A stretch of 33,997 bases of DNA from Rhodospirillaceae bacterium (GCA_002731375.1 PCBT01000042.1:29681-63677); one strand, 5' to 3'; counted from the first letter of the stretch, positions 1 through 10,600 are shown. The notes: generated by a model not told the origin, from the letters alone. Translations and numbers: made by a program.

Positions 1-112
1 GATTCGTAGCGTAGAAATTTTGCCTATTTGGGGACTGGGGGCGGTACAAGTGCTAGAATGAGCGGATACAAACCGCAATGACCTCTCAAGGCGGGATCCA
101 TATGGCCCCGGC

Positions 113-703
113 TTGCCGGACGGGACAGGCGCACGGGTCAAAACATCGCCAGCAATAGATTTCGACGCCCATAGAAAACACCTTCTATTTTTCATCATTC
201 TCATGGTGGGGGTGATCACCACTGTCGCCGGCGTGTCGCTTAACCTGCTATACTGGACGGAAGTGAACCGGCAATCGGAACTGCTGCACGAATTGGCCCT
301 GAGCGAGTCGCGCTTGATCAAGAGCGTCATTACCTCGGAAGCCGCCAGCCGTGGCTTGGAAACCATAAGCAATGAGGTTCTGGCGGAGTTGACCGGTGCG
401 CTGGCGCAACGTCTGCCCAAGGCCGCTTTTGGCGACGGAGGCAAATTCATTCTTACCCGCCGTGCCGGCGACCGCATCATTCTGTCACGGCGCGGCCATC
501 CCTTCGTGCTAGGCTCAATCCTGTCAGCACCCATGCGGTCGGATCTGGGTATACCCTTGTCAAGATCTCTGTGCCAACTGCACGGTAGCGAGCTAAAAAT
601 TAACAGCGTCAAAGGCACCGGCACGACTATCAGTGTCATGTTGCCCCCAGAGCGGATCCTGAAGGCCACCGGTTCCGACCATGCGGAGGCGCAGGCAAAA
701 TAA
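113..703 (+). pseudogene. Internally deleted sensor histidine kinase remnant
   Basis: The 196-codon frame (TTG start, no better start in frame; the frame opens at 62 after a TGA) has one clear membrane helix at about residues 24-48. A short extracytoplasmic-type segment follows, with a sensor-like FILTRRAGDRIIL stretch at about 112-124. After residue about 140 the sequence changes directly to the very end of a HATPase_c domain: LGIPLSRSLCQLHGSEL, then GTGTTISVMLPPER (the G2 box). The HisKA helix with its phospho-His and the N and G1 boxes, normally about 200 residues or more, are missing. What is seen is sensor N-terminus plus ATPase C-terminus. The inference is an in-frame deletion that leaves a non-catalytic remnant. 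It could still be expressed as a small membrane protein. Confidence 0.6.
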
Positions 704-771
704 GGCGTCCCCATAATAGGAACCCTGATGCCACGAAACAGGAAAGCGGCGGTTTGGCCCGATCGGATAGT

Positions 772-784
772 TGCACTTGGTGCA
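772..784. other. Short hairpin in the leader of the aminotransferase gene
   Basis: TGCAC and GTGCA arms are separated by TTG. The hairpin is nested inside a longer GCGGCGG (746-752) / CCGCCGC (800-806) inverted pair. It lies in the 146-nt gap before the gene at 850. No poly-T tract follows, so it is not a convincing terminator. Confidence 0.3.
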
Positions 785-810
785 CTAGAGGTCTAAATTC
801 CGCCGCCTAA

Positions 811-2996
<2,186 letters not shown>

Positions 2997-3246
2997 GCCG
3001 GGCCCGGCCCTCTCAATTATGCCCGCCAAGAAGCCGGCTAGGAGAGCTGGGAACATTGTCTAAACCAGACGTTCAATTCCGGGCGAAAATCCAGGCGAAA
3101 ATTCCGCATATTTTGGCAAATTTTTGGTTTTTGGTGCGAATCCGCTTGCGCCCGCCCCCCCGCCGTTGATTAAATTGAATCCTGGTTGATCAGAGTAGGA
3201 CGCCGTGCATGAAACAGCCCGTATCAACTCTGTATTCGATCGCGTC

Positions 3247-3271
3247 GAGCATTTCCAAATTGGAAATGCTC
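3247..3271. repeat. Perfect 25-nt palindrome
   Basis: Arms GAGCATTTCCAA and TTGGAAATGCTC are perfectly complementary over 12 bp around a single central A at 3259. The size and symmetry fit either an operator for a dimeric regulator or one arm of a repeated palindromic element. No poly-T follows, so a terminator is unlikely. Confidence 0.7.
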
Positions 3272-3286
3272 CAACACTTATGAAAA

Positions 3287-3345
3287 GAGCAATTTTTCCG
3301 ATCGCTTAGGATCGCTTTGCGATTCACATTAGATCGAAATTGCTC
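3287..3345. repeat. Nested inverted repeat (possible MITE/REP-like unit)
   Basis: The outer arms GAGCAATTT (3287-3295) and AAATTGCTC (3337-3345) are perfect complements. Inside each arm a GATCG word continues the pairing after a bulge. A second hairpin, GGATCGC-TTT-GCGATTC (3309-3325), sits in the middle. The whole unit ends about 28 nt before the EF-G-like start codon. Together with 3247-3271 it makes a structured block of about 100 nt typical of intergenic palindromic repeats. Confidence 0.5.
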
Positions 3346-3373
3346 GGGCAGACAGCGTAGATAGGGAAGCATC

Positions 3374-5401
3374 ATGACCAACACCATTCCAACCGGCCCC
3401 CGCAATATCGCCATCATCGGCCCTTATCTATCCGGCAAGACCACGCTGCTGGAAGGCCTTCTCCATACCTGCGGCGCCACCGGGCGCAAGGGCTCCGTCA
3501 ACGAAGGCAACACCGTTGGCGACAGCGCCCAGGAAGCCCGCAACCGCAACATGAGCACCGAACTCAACGTCGCGACGGCCACCTTCATGGATAGCGACTT
3601 CACTTTTCTTGATTGCCCCGGCTCCATCGAATTGCTGCAGGAAAGCCTGTTCGTGCTTTCCGGCGTCGATGCCGCCGTCGTGGTCTGCGAGCCCGATGCC
3701 GATAAGGCCCAGGCGCTGTCGCCGCTGTTGCATGCCCTTGATGCCCAAGGCATCCCGCACATGCTGTTTGTGAACAAGATCGACAAGGCGACCATCACCG
3801 TGCAGGCGCTGCTTGATGCCTTGCAACCGATCTCAACCAAGCCGCTGGTGCTGCGCCATATTCCGGTGCAGGAAGGCGACGAGATCACCGGCTATATCGA
3901 TCTAGCCTCCGAACGCGCCTATCATTACGAGCTCGACAAGACCTCCGTCGTGGTGGAGCTGCCCGGCACCGAGGAAGACGCCTTCGCCGAGGCCCGCTAT
4001 GGCATGCTCGAGGCCCTGGCCGATTTCGATGACGACCTGATGGAAAAGGTCCTCGAAGACGTCACGCCGGAAAAGGATGAACTGTACGCCAACCTGACCA
4101 AGGATTTTAGGGATGGCCAGATCATTCCGGTGCTGCTTGGTTCGGCGGAACATGACGGCGGGGTATTCCGTCTGTTGAAGGCGCTGCGCCACGAAGCACC
4201 CGGCGCCGAAGCGGCGGCTGAGCGCAATGGCGCCGACGGTGCCTCCGGCACGGTGGCGCAGGTTTTGAAAACCTATCATACCCAACATGGCGGCAAGCTC
4301 TCCATCGCCAGGGTCTGGGCCGGCGAGGTCAAGGACGGCATGACCCTAAACGGGCAGCGCGTCTCGGGCCTGTTCCGCATGATGGGGCACGAACAACAAA
4401 AGATCTCGGCCGCCAAGGCTGGCGAAGTGATCGGCCTGGGGCGCATGGAAGACGCGGTGACGGGCGAAACTCTATCGGACGGCAACGCCGATGCTCTACC
4501 CACGCCAGATATTCTACCCTCCGTCTATGCCCTTGCCATCGCCGCCGTGCACCGGGACGATGAAGTAAAATTGTCTACGGCGCTGGCCAAGGTGCGGGAC
4601 GAGGACCCCTCCATTTTCGCCGGTCATGACGAAACCACGCACCAGTTGGTATTGCGGGGCCAGGGTGATATCCATATCAAGATCACCATGGATCGACTGA
4701 ACCTGAAATACGGCCTCGAAGTCACCTCCGAGCGGCCGAAAGTGCCATACATGGAGGCGATCCGCAAAAGCGTCGAACAACACGGCCGGCACAAGAAACA
4801 ATCGGGCGGCCATGGCCAGTTCGGCGATGTGCATATCGAGATCAAGCCGCTGCCCAGGGGCTCTGGCTTTGAGTTCATCAACAAGATCGTCGGCGGCGCC
4901 ATACCTCGGCAATACATTCCGGCGGTCGAGGCGGGGGTGAAAGAGTATCTGGTCAAGGGTCCTCTTGGTTTTCCCGTGGTCGATGTTTCGGTGAAACTCT
5001 ACGACGGCCAGTTCCACGCGGTGGATTCGTCGGAAATCGCCTTCAAGACCGCCGCCCGGATCGCCATGAATGACGGCATGAAGCTCTGCAGCCCGGTGCT
5101 ATTGGAACCGATCCTGCAAGTGGATATCGCCGCACCTTCGGAACACACGCCAAAAATCAATGCCATCGTCTCGGGCCGCCGTGGCCAGATCCTCGGTTTC
5201 GACACCCGGCCGAGCTGGACCGGTTGGGATGTTGTCTCGGCCCATATGCCGCAGTCGGAGCTGCACGATCTGATTATCGAGCTGCGCTCGGCCACCCAAG
5301 GCACCGGCAGCTACACCGCCACGTTCGACCGCTTGCAGGAATTGACCGGCCGTCTGGCGGATGACGTGGTGGCGGCCCATAACGAGGATGTGGCGGCATA
5401 A
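3374..5401 (+). CDS. EF-G-like translational GTPase (EF-G2 type)
   Basis: This 675-residue protein has the EF-G domain order: GTP-binding domain, beta-barrel domain II (about 290-380), and domains III-V (the HGQFGDVHIEIKPL and LEPILQVDI segments belong to IV/V). Switch motifs deviate from true EF-G. G1 is GPYLSGKT (16-23). G3 is DCPGS (80-84) instead of DTPGH, so the His that positions the hydrolytic water is absent. G4 NKID (134-137) is normal. These traits mark the EF-G-like paralogue common in alphaproteobacteria rather than the essential fusA. It probably binds the ribosome, but whether it promotes translocation, recycling or stress tolerance is not known from sequence. A GGGAAG site lies just before the ATG. 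No rpsL, rpsG or tuf neighbours are present, which supports the paralogue reading. Confidence 0.85.
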   Translation: MTNTIPTGPRNIAIIGPYLSGKTTLLEGLLHTCGATGRKGSVNEGNTVGDSAQEARNRNMSTELNVATATFMDSDFTFLDCPGSIELLQESLFVLSGVDAAVVVCEPDADKAQALSPLLHALDAQGIPHMLFVNKIDKATITVQALLDALQPISTKPLVLRHIPVQEGDEITGYIDLASERAYHYELDKTSVVVELPGTEEDAFAEARYGMLEALADFDDDLMEKVLEDVTPEKDELYANLTKDFRDGQIIPVLLGSAEHDGGVFRLLKALRHEAPGAEAAAERNGADGASGTVAQVLKTYHTQHGGKLSIARVWAGEVKDGMTLNGQRVSGLFRMMGHEQQKISAAKAGEVIGLGRMEDAVTGETLSDGNADALPTPDILPSVYALAIAAVHRDDEVKLSTALAKVRDEDPSIFAGHDETTHQLVLRGQGDIHIKITMDRLNLKYGLEVTSERPKVPYMEAIRKSVEQHGRHKKQSGGHGQFGDVHIEIKPLPRGSGFEFINKIVGGAIPRQYIPAVEAGVKEYLVKGPLGFPVVDVSVKLYDGQFHAVDSSEIAFKTAARIAMNDGMKLCSPVLLEPILQVDIAAPSEHTPKINAIVSGRRGQILGFDTRPSWTGWDVVSAHMPQSELHDLIIELRSATQGTGSYTATFDRLQELTGRLADDVVAAHNEDVAA

Positions 5402-5440
5402 GTTGAAGAAATAGCAACACCAACGCAACATCAAAAAACT

Positions 5441-5447
5441 AAGGAAG
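5441..5447 (+). promoter_or_regulatory. Ribosome binding site that fixes a TTG start
   Basis: AAGGAAG lies 9 nt before the TTG at 5457, and no ATG or GTG gives a comparable start for the downstream hydratase gene. It therefore decides in favour of the rare start codon. Confidence 0.6.
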
Positions 5448-5456
5448 CGTTTTATT

Positions 5457-6254
5457 TTGGAACAATCAGCGGCCGCCGAAGCGGCGGAAATTTTGGCCCA
5501 GGCACGACGCGGAGGCCAAACAATCGATGGCTTGCCCGAGAATCTGCAACCACAAAATCTAGAAGACGCCTACCAAATTCAAGATGCCTTGATACCGCTG
5601 ATCGAGCGGCTTTCAAACGGCAGCCGGGCCGGTTACAAGAGCGGCGCCACCAACGAAGCGGCTTTGCAGAATTTTGGCCTGGACGAGCCCTTCGTCGGTG
5701 TCTTGATCTCGTCTTACATGCTTAAAAGCGGTGACATCATTCTCGATTCAGACTGCAAATTCAAGCTGTTGGAGCCTGAATTCGCGTTTCGCATGGGCGA
5801 GGATCTGCCCCCGGCCGCGGCGCCCTATGATCCCGGCGGCGTATGCGCAGCGGTTGCCAGTGTGATGACCTCCATCGAGGTGGTCGACCTGCGTTTCACG
5901 GGCGGCATGGCGGCGGGCGGACTCCAGGTTATCGCCGATAATTCCGCCGCCGGCTACTGGTTGGCCGGGACCGAGTACAACGATCTGGACGCCATTGATT
6001 TCGAGGATTGGCCGGTCAGCTTGCATGTCAACAGTGCCCGGGTAACCGAAGGCAATAGTGCCAACGTTATTGGTAACCCATTGAATTCATTAATATTTTT
6101 AGCTAACAATCTTTGCATGCGGGGTGGTGGGTTGAAAGCGGGCGATATTGTCACCGCCGGCTCCTGCACCGCGCCCACGCCGGTCCAGGCGGGTGATGAA
6201 TGCGTCGCCGATTTTGGCAGCCTGGGCAAGGTCAGCGTCCGCTTCGGCGGCTAA
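5457..6254 (+). CDS. 2-keto-4-pentenoate hydratase family protein (copy 1)
   Basis: This 265-residue member of the MhpD/fumarylacetoacetate-hydrolase-like family typically adds water to 2-hydroxypenta-2,4-dienoate or performs related 4-oxalocrotonate decarboxylation in meta-cleavage pathways. Metal ligands are visible as LLEPEFAFRMG, with Glu106 and Glu108, and SIEVVD, with Glu141, close to the E. coli MhpD numbering. The conserved GNSANVIGNPLNS segment is present. The start is TTG with a good AAGGAAG site 9 nt upstream. A second paralogue follows after only 5 nt. No ring-cleavage dioxygenase or aldolase is nearby, so the substrate is open. The family also contains decarboxylases. Confidence 0.85.
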   Translation: MEQSAAAEAAEILAQARRGGQTIDGLPENLQPQNLEDAYQIQDALIPLIERLSNGSRAGYKSGATNEAALQNFGLDEPFVGVLISSYMLKSGDIILDSDCKFKLLEPEFAFRMGEDLPPAAAPYDPGGVCAAVASVMTSIEVVDLRFTGGMAAGGLQVIADNSAAGYWLAGTEYNDLDAIDFEDWPVSLHVNSARVTEGNSANVIGNPLNSLIFLANNLCMRGGGLKAGDIVTAGSCTAPTPVQAGDECVADFGSLGKVSVRFGG

Positions 6255-6259
6255 GCCAA

Positions 6260-7066
6260 ATGGACGCCGTCCAGATTAACCGGGCCGCCGACTTGCTGCT
6301 ACGGGCGCGGCATGAGCGCCAGGCCATGGCTGCCCTGCCCGACACTTGCCGGCCCCGCGACGAGGCCGAGGCCTATCAGGTTCAGGACCGTTTCGTGGAC
6401 CGCCTGCTGGCGGATCACGGCGCCAAGGACGGCAGCGGTATTATCGGCTACAAGGCGGGCTGCACCAATGTCACGGCACAGCGCCAGTTGGGCCTGAGCT
6501 CGCCCTTTGCCGGACCTCTGCTGGCGGCCCTAGCCCAGATCTCGCCAACCGAAATCCCGGCCGATGCGGGCTTCATGCGCATGATCGAGGCAGAGATCGG
6601 CTTCCGTCTTGGCCGGGATCTGCCCGCCACAAGCACGCCCTACGACGCCGCATCGGTGCGCCCGGCCCTGGCGGCGGTCTTCGGCGCCATCGAGGTAGTA
6701 GACAGCCGTTACGAAGATTGGACCACCGCCGGGGCGCCGCAGTTGATCGCCGACAACGTCTGCATGGGCTTTTGGGTTTATGGCCCGGAGAGCGCGGACC
6801 TGGACAGTCTGGATCTGGCCAACCATGGGGTTCAGGTTCGGCGCAATGGAGTTGAAGCGGAGAAAGGCAATAGCGCCAATGTCTTGGGAAATCCGCTAAA
6901 TTCCGCCGCCTGGCTGGCCAATCACCTTTGCGCCAGGGGCACCTCGCTAAAAGCAGGGCAACTGATCACCACGGGCACCATGATTGCGGTCAACAACGCC
7001 CAGCAAGGCGATGTGGTGGAGGCGGACTTTGGCACCTTGGGGGTGGTCACGGTCTCGTTCACGTAG
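6260..7066 (+). CDS. 2-keto-4-pentenoate hydratase family protein (copy 2)
   Basis: This 268-residue paralogue of the preceding gene keeps the E-x-E pair in MIEAEIGFRLG (Glu110, Glu112), Glu145 in AIEVVD, and GNSANVLGNPLNS. The ATG at 6260 is chosen over an upstream in-frame start at 6200 that would overlap copy 1 by 55 nt; family N-termini also fit the shorter form. No clear Shine-Dalgarno precedes it, and the 5-nt gap implies translational coupling to copy 1. The two copies differ throughout, so this is an old duplication. One possibility is a hetero-oligomer, or a hydratase/decarboxylase pair as in MhpD/DmpH-type systems. That is inference only. Confidence 0.85.
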   Translation: MDAVQINRAADLLLRARHERQAMAALPDTCRPRDEAEAYQVQDRFVDRLLADHGAKDGSGIIGYKAGCTNVTAQRQLGLSSPFAGPLLAALAQISPTEIPADAGFMRMIEAEIGFRLGRDLPATSTPYDAASVRPALAAVFGAIEVVDSRYEDWTTAGAPQLIADNVCMGFWVYGPESADLDSLDLANHGVQVRRNGVEAEKGNSANVLGNPLNSAAWLANHLCARGTSLKAGQLITTGTMIAVNNAQQGDVVEADFGTLGVVTVSFT

Positions 7067-7159
7067 CTGATCACGGGGGTTTGAGGCGACGGCGCTTGTT
7101 ATCCGGAATAAACGCTCGACATAGCTATGGGGATAGAGAACTGAGTTAGGGGATAGTTC

Positions 7160-8137
7160 ATGTTGATCAAATCATCGCCGTCCTGGCAGATGCCGGAACG
7201 CGAGGCGACGCCGGAGCATGTATTCTTAAATAGACGGCATTTTCTGGCTGCCATAGCGGGAGGTACGGCCACGTTCGGAACGAATCTCATTGGCGGCAGC
7301 GCCTTTGCCGCCAAGGCCACCAGGTCAAAGGATCCGACGGTGGATTTGTATCCGGCCAAGCGCAACGGCGTCTATGTGCTGGACCGGCCACTGACAAAGG
7401 AATCGGACGCAGCGGCCTACAATAATTTCTACGAATTTGGCTCCCACAAGCGCATCGCCATGGAGGCGCGAAAGTTGAAAATTCGGCCCTGGACCGTATC
7501 GCTCGAGGGCCTGGTGGAAAAGCCGCGCCAGGTCGATATCGACACCCTGATCCGGGCCATGCCGATCGAGGAACGCCTCTACCGCATGCGCTGTGTCGAG
7601 GCCTGGTCCATGGCCGTGCCCTGGACCGGCTTCGCCCTGGCGGAGCTGGTGAAATACGCCAGACCGCTGTCCTCCGCCAAGTACCTCATCATGCAGACCT
7701 TCCATGCCAAGAAAATGGCATCGGGGCAAAAACAAGTCTGGTATCCCTGGCCCTATACCGAGGGCCTGACCATGGCGGAGGCCACCACTGAGTTGGCCTT
7801 CATGGTCACCGGCGTCTATGGCAAGCCCCTGCCGAAACAGTTCGGCGCGCCATTGCGCCTAGCAGTACCCTGGAAGTACGGTTTCAAGTCAGTCAAATCC
7901 ATCGTCCGTTTCGAATTCACCCACAAGCGCCCAGTGACCTTTTGGGAACAGATCCAGGCGGAGGAATACGGCTTCTGGGCCAACGTCAACCCAAAGGTCT
8001 CCCACCCCAGATGGAGCCAGGCCAGCGAACGGCTTCTCGGCACTTCGAAGCGGGTGCCGACCCTGCTGTACAATGGGTACGGCGAACAGGTCGCCCATAT
8101 GTATAAAGACCTAAAAGGCGAAAAGCTGTTTATGTAG
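7160..8137 (+). CDS. msrP: Protein-methionine-sulfoxide reductase catalytic subunit MsrP
   Basis: This is a periplasmic molybdopterin enzyme that reduces methionine sulfoxide in oxidised envelope proteins. The 325 residues match MsrP (YedY). A twin-arginine signal is visible as NRRHFLAAIAGG with Arg25-Arg26 and a following Ala-rich region ending near AFAAKA (about 49-53). The molybdenum-ligating Cys is Cys145 in RMRCVEAWSMAVPW. WYPWPYTEGLTM and the C-terminal NPKVSHPRWSQASER segments are typical. The start ATG is preceded by AGGGGA. The heme membrane partner MsrQ is not adjacent. The next gene begins on the base after the stop codon. Confidence 0.93.
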   Translation: MLIKSSPSWQMPEREATPEHVFLNRRHFLAAIAGGTATFGTNLIGGSAFAAKATRSKDPTVDLYPAKRNGVYVLDRPLTKESDAAAYNNFYEFGSHKRIAMEARKLKIRPWTVSLEGLVEKPRQVDIDTLIRAMPIEERLYRMRCVEAWSMAVPWTGFALAELVKYARPLSSAKYLIMQTFHAKKMASGQKQVWYPWPYTEGLTMAEATTELAFMVTGVYGKPLPKQFGAPLRLAVPWKYGFKSVKSIVRFEFTHKRPVTFWEQIQAEEYGFWANVNPKVSHPRWSQASERLLGTSKRVPTLLYNGYGEQVAHMYKDLKGEKLFM

Positions 8138-8782
8138 ATGGCCTATGAGTTGGTGATTTTCGATTGCGACGGGGTACTGGTCGATAGCGAACCATTGGCC
8201 AACCGCATCTTGTCCGAATGTTTTCAGGCCGCCGGCTTTCCCATCACGTATGACATCTGCGTCGCCGAGATGATCGGCCTGCCCTTGCCCCACTGTTTCG
8301 AGCTGGCCGAGGAATGGCATGGCCGTGCCGTCCCGGAGGGCTTCTTCGATATTGTACAAAGCCGAACCTACCAGGCGATCCGGAACGAGCTGCAACCGGT
8401 GCCTGGCACCCGGCAGGCAATCGAAGCCATAGCCCTGCCCCGTTGCGTCGCCTCGTCGTCGGAGAGGGACAAGATCACCTTGTCTTTGACCCAAACCGGA
8501 TTACTGCCGTTGTTCGGCGAGAAATACTACTCCGCACAGCAAGTTGCCAGGGGCAAACCGTTCCCGGATCTGTTCCTGTTCGCGGCGGAACAAATGGGTT
8601 TTGCGCCAAGCGAGTGCATCGTCATCAAGGACAGCTTTCATGGCGCCCGCGCGGCCACGGCAGCGGGCATGGCGGTGTTGGGCTATGCAGGCAGTGGCTT
8701 CGCCCAACAGCTGGCCGACGAAGGCGCCATGGTCTTTGATGACATGGCGGCCCTTCCTGGCATGCTGGGTTTCGAGTCATAA
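8138..8782 (+). CDS. HAD superfamily hydrolase, subfamily IA (phosphoglycolate/beta-phosphoglucomutase-like)
   Basis: This 214-residue cytosolic phosphatase or phosphomutase-like protein has motif I DCDGVLVDSE with nucleophile Asp9 and acid/base Asp11, then an alpha-helical cap. Motif II Ser lies in ASSSERDK, motif III Lys in ARGKPFPD, and motif IV is VIKDSFHG. Motif IV usually reads VIEDS in relatives; here the Glu is Lys, while the metal-binding Asp is kept. The ATG is contiguous with the msrP stop (TAGATG), so the two are co-translated. The substrate cannot be predicted. Confidence 0.85.
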   Translation: MAYELVIFDCDGVLVDSEPLANRILSECFQAAGFPITYDICVAEMIGLPLPHCFELAEEWHGRAVPEGFFDIVQSRTYQAIRNELQPVPGTRQAIEAIALPRCVASSSERDKITLSLTQTGLLPLFGEKYYSAQQVARGKPFPDLFLFAAEQMGFAPSECIVIKDSFHGARAATAAGMAVLGYAGSGFAQQLADEGAMVFDDMAALPGMLGFES

Positions 8783-8814
8783 TAAGAGCAAGTTGAAAAT
8801 CCGAGGAAACCGCC

Positions 8815-10002
8815 ATGAGCGAGAGTAAACTGCCCCTGGAGGGCATTCGCGTACTTGATCTGACCCACGCCCGCGCCGGGCCCACCGCCGTCCGCCAACT
8901 GGCGGATTGGGGTGCCGATGCCATCAAGATCGAGATGCCGTCGAACAAGGAGGAAGGCCTGGGCGGGGCCCGCCATGGCCCGGATTTTCTGAATTTACAC
9001 CGCAACAAGCGTGCCTTGAGTCTGAACCTGAAAACCCCCGAAGGGTTGGAGATCTTTATGGCCCTGGCCAAGGACGCCGACGTAATCGTCGAGAATTTCA
9101 GGGCCGAGGTAAAGCATCGCCTGGGCATCGATTATGACAGCGTACGCGCCATCAACCCGCGTATCATCTACGGCTCGATCTCCGGCTTCGGCCAGACCGG
9201 CCCGATATCGAAACGCGCCGGTGTCGATCAGATAGCTCAGGGCATGGGCGGGCTGATGTCAATCACAGGGCTGCCGGGACAAGGTCCGGTGCGGGTTGGC
9301 ATACCCATCGCCGATCTTACGGCGGGCATGTATCTGGCCCAGGGCATTCTGTTGGCATTGATCGAGCGCGGCCAATCAGGTGAGGGCCAGTGGGTCCATA
9401 CCTCGTTGTTGGAAGCGCAGATCTCCATGCTGGATTTCCAGGCCGCGCGCTGGTTGATCGACGAAGATGTCCCCGGCCAGGCCGGCAACGACCATCCCAC
9501 GGGCATCCCGATGGGGGCGTTCAAGACGGCTGATGGCGCGGTCAATATCGCAGCAGCAGGGGGTAGGCTATGGACCCGGTTTCTGGAAGTCGCCGACGCC
9601 CAGGAATTGGCCGACCACCCCGATTATGTTTCCGCCAAGCTACGTTCACAAAACCGCGCGGCGTTGAATGAAGTGATCGGCGGGATCATGGCCAAGCGAA
9701 CCAGCCAGGATTGGATCGAGTCGCTGAGCGAGGCTGGCGTACCCTGCGGCCCCATCAACAGTATCGATCAAACGTTTGCCGAACCCCAGGTCCGGCATCT
9801 GAGCATCGCCCAGCCCATGCATCATCCAGCCAAAGGCGTGGTCAATGTGGTGGGGCAGCCGGTGCATCTGGAACGCACGCCGCAACCGCCCAAGATCCGC
9901 AAAGCGACCCCGGATGTGGGCGGCAACACCGACGAAGTGTTGGCAGAACTGGGCTATGACCAGGCCCGCATCGACGACCTGCGGCAACGCGGCGTGGTTT
10001 AG
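8815..10002 (+). CDS. Class III CoA transferase (CaiB/BaiF family)
   Basis: This 395-residue enzyme moves CoA between carboxylic acids through an aspartyl-CoA thioester. The N-terminal LEGIRVLDLTHARAGP signature, GADAIKIE, the NLHRNKRALSLNLK segment and SISGFGQTGP are visible. IPIADLTAGMY contains the presumed catalytic Asp at about residue 167, matching the formyl-CoA transferase Asp. The C-terminal GVPCGPINSI is typical. GAGGAAA lies 5 nt before the ATG, and 32 nt separate it from the HAD gene. The donor and acceptor acids are unknown. It is the last + gene before the decayed zone. Confidence 0.88.
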   Translation: MSESKLPLEGIRVLDLTHARAGPTAVRQLADWGADAIKIEMPSNKEEGLGGARHGPDFLNLHRNKRALSLNLKTPEGLEIFMALAKDADVIVENFRAEVKHRLGIDYDSVRAINPRIIYGSISGFGQTGPISKRAGVDQIAQGMGGLMSITGLPGQGPVRVGIPIADLTAGMYLAQGILLALIERGQSGEGQWVHTSLLEAQISMLDFQAARWLIDEDVPGQAGNDHPTGIPMGAFKTADGAVNIAAAGGRLWTRFLEVADAQELADHPDYVSAKLRSQNRAALNEVIGGIMAKRTSQDWIESLSEAGVPCGPINSIDQTFAEPQVRHLSIAQPMHHPAKGVVNVVGQPVHLERTPQPPKIRKATPDVGGNTDEVLAELGYDQARIDDLRQRGVV

Positions 10003-10014
10003 AGCACGTCGCAG

Positions 10015-10432
10015 CTAATTCAGCTCGGCCATGATCTTGTTGTAAATCTCTTCCACCCGCGCCATGGCACCGGGCGTGTGGCCCCAGTTCATCAGCGCGC
10101 CGTCGGTCAGGCGGCGGGGAAGGATATGGCTGTGGTAATGGAACACGGTCTGTCCCGCCGCCAGGCTGTTGCCTAGATGATATTGATGCCTTCAGGATCC
10201 AGGGCGTTATTCAGGGCAGGAGCTATCTTTTGTGCAGTGGGAAGCACCACCGCCAGATCCTCTTTTTCCGCATCCAGGATATTGACCGAATTAGCCTTGG
10301 TGATAACCAGGCAATGCCATCATTGAAAAGATTGATATCCATCATCGCTTATGTGCGCTCATCCTCGTACAGCTTGAACGAAGGGATCTCGCCGGCGATG
10401 ATTTTGCAGAAAACGCAGTCCGTATTAAACAT
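10015..10432 (-). pseudogene. HIT-family (histidine triad) protein pseudogene
   Basis: The minus strand starts MFNTDCVFCKIIAGEIPSFK, a classic HIT N-terminus. After Arg-Thr a TAA stands where relatives have Tyr before AMMDINLFNDG. One base is then missing after NDG, and the frame resumes as CLVITKANSVNILD. A second one-base loss with a TAG occurs after GINII, and the frame again resumes as GNSLAAGQTVFHYHSHILPR with the triad H-x-H-x-H intact. It runs to IMAELN and a stop at 10015-10017. Three separate lesions in otherwise full-length coding sequence indicate a decayed nucleotide hydrolase/transferase gene rather than a single reading error. The first stop is TAA, so selenocysteine recoding is excluded. 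Confidence 0.82.
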
Positions 10433-10600
10433 GGTTGAATTCCATCTATAAGCATTAGCCCATAAATCTAAGTAACTTTGCTTGCGACCGCCAGACCGAA
10501 ATCTATATAAATGGAGGCGTAAAGGCCCTATGCCATCGAGCACTAATAGGAACCGATGGAGACGCCATTCGGGCACTTACGGGCAGGAGCGTGCGCCTAA
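10433..10600. other. Divergent gap with no credible gene
   Basis: This stretch of about 170 nt separates the HIT pseudogene from the zinc-ribbon ORF. It contains several short frames without family resemblance, an AT-rich run near 10500-10512 and AGGAG at 10585-10589. It looks like the promoter and leader of both flanking genes, now partly eroded. Confidence 0.35.

Larger units (their letters stand above)
2997..3373. other. Non-coding stretch rich in palindromes
   Basis: This 377-nt gap holds no credible gene. It begins with a perfect 12-nt palindrome GCCGGGCCCGGC (2997-3008) directly after the stop codon. It then has AT-rich sequence with a repeated GGCGAAAAT word (3085-3105), and ends with two strong inverted repeats, listed separately, just before the EF-G-like gene. 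A promoter and leader for that gene must lie here, but no convincing -35/-10 pair was identified. Confidence 0.6.

Noticed and set aside
2997-3008. Perfect palindrome GCCGGGCCCGGC as a terminator
   Set aside because: It has no room for a loop and no poly-T tract directly after it, so it is noted only as a palindrome.
10015-10432. Selenocysteine or programmed frameshift in the HIT gene
   Set aside because: The internal stops are TAA and TAG, not TGA, and there are two independent one-base losses. Decay is the simpler explanation.
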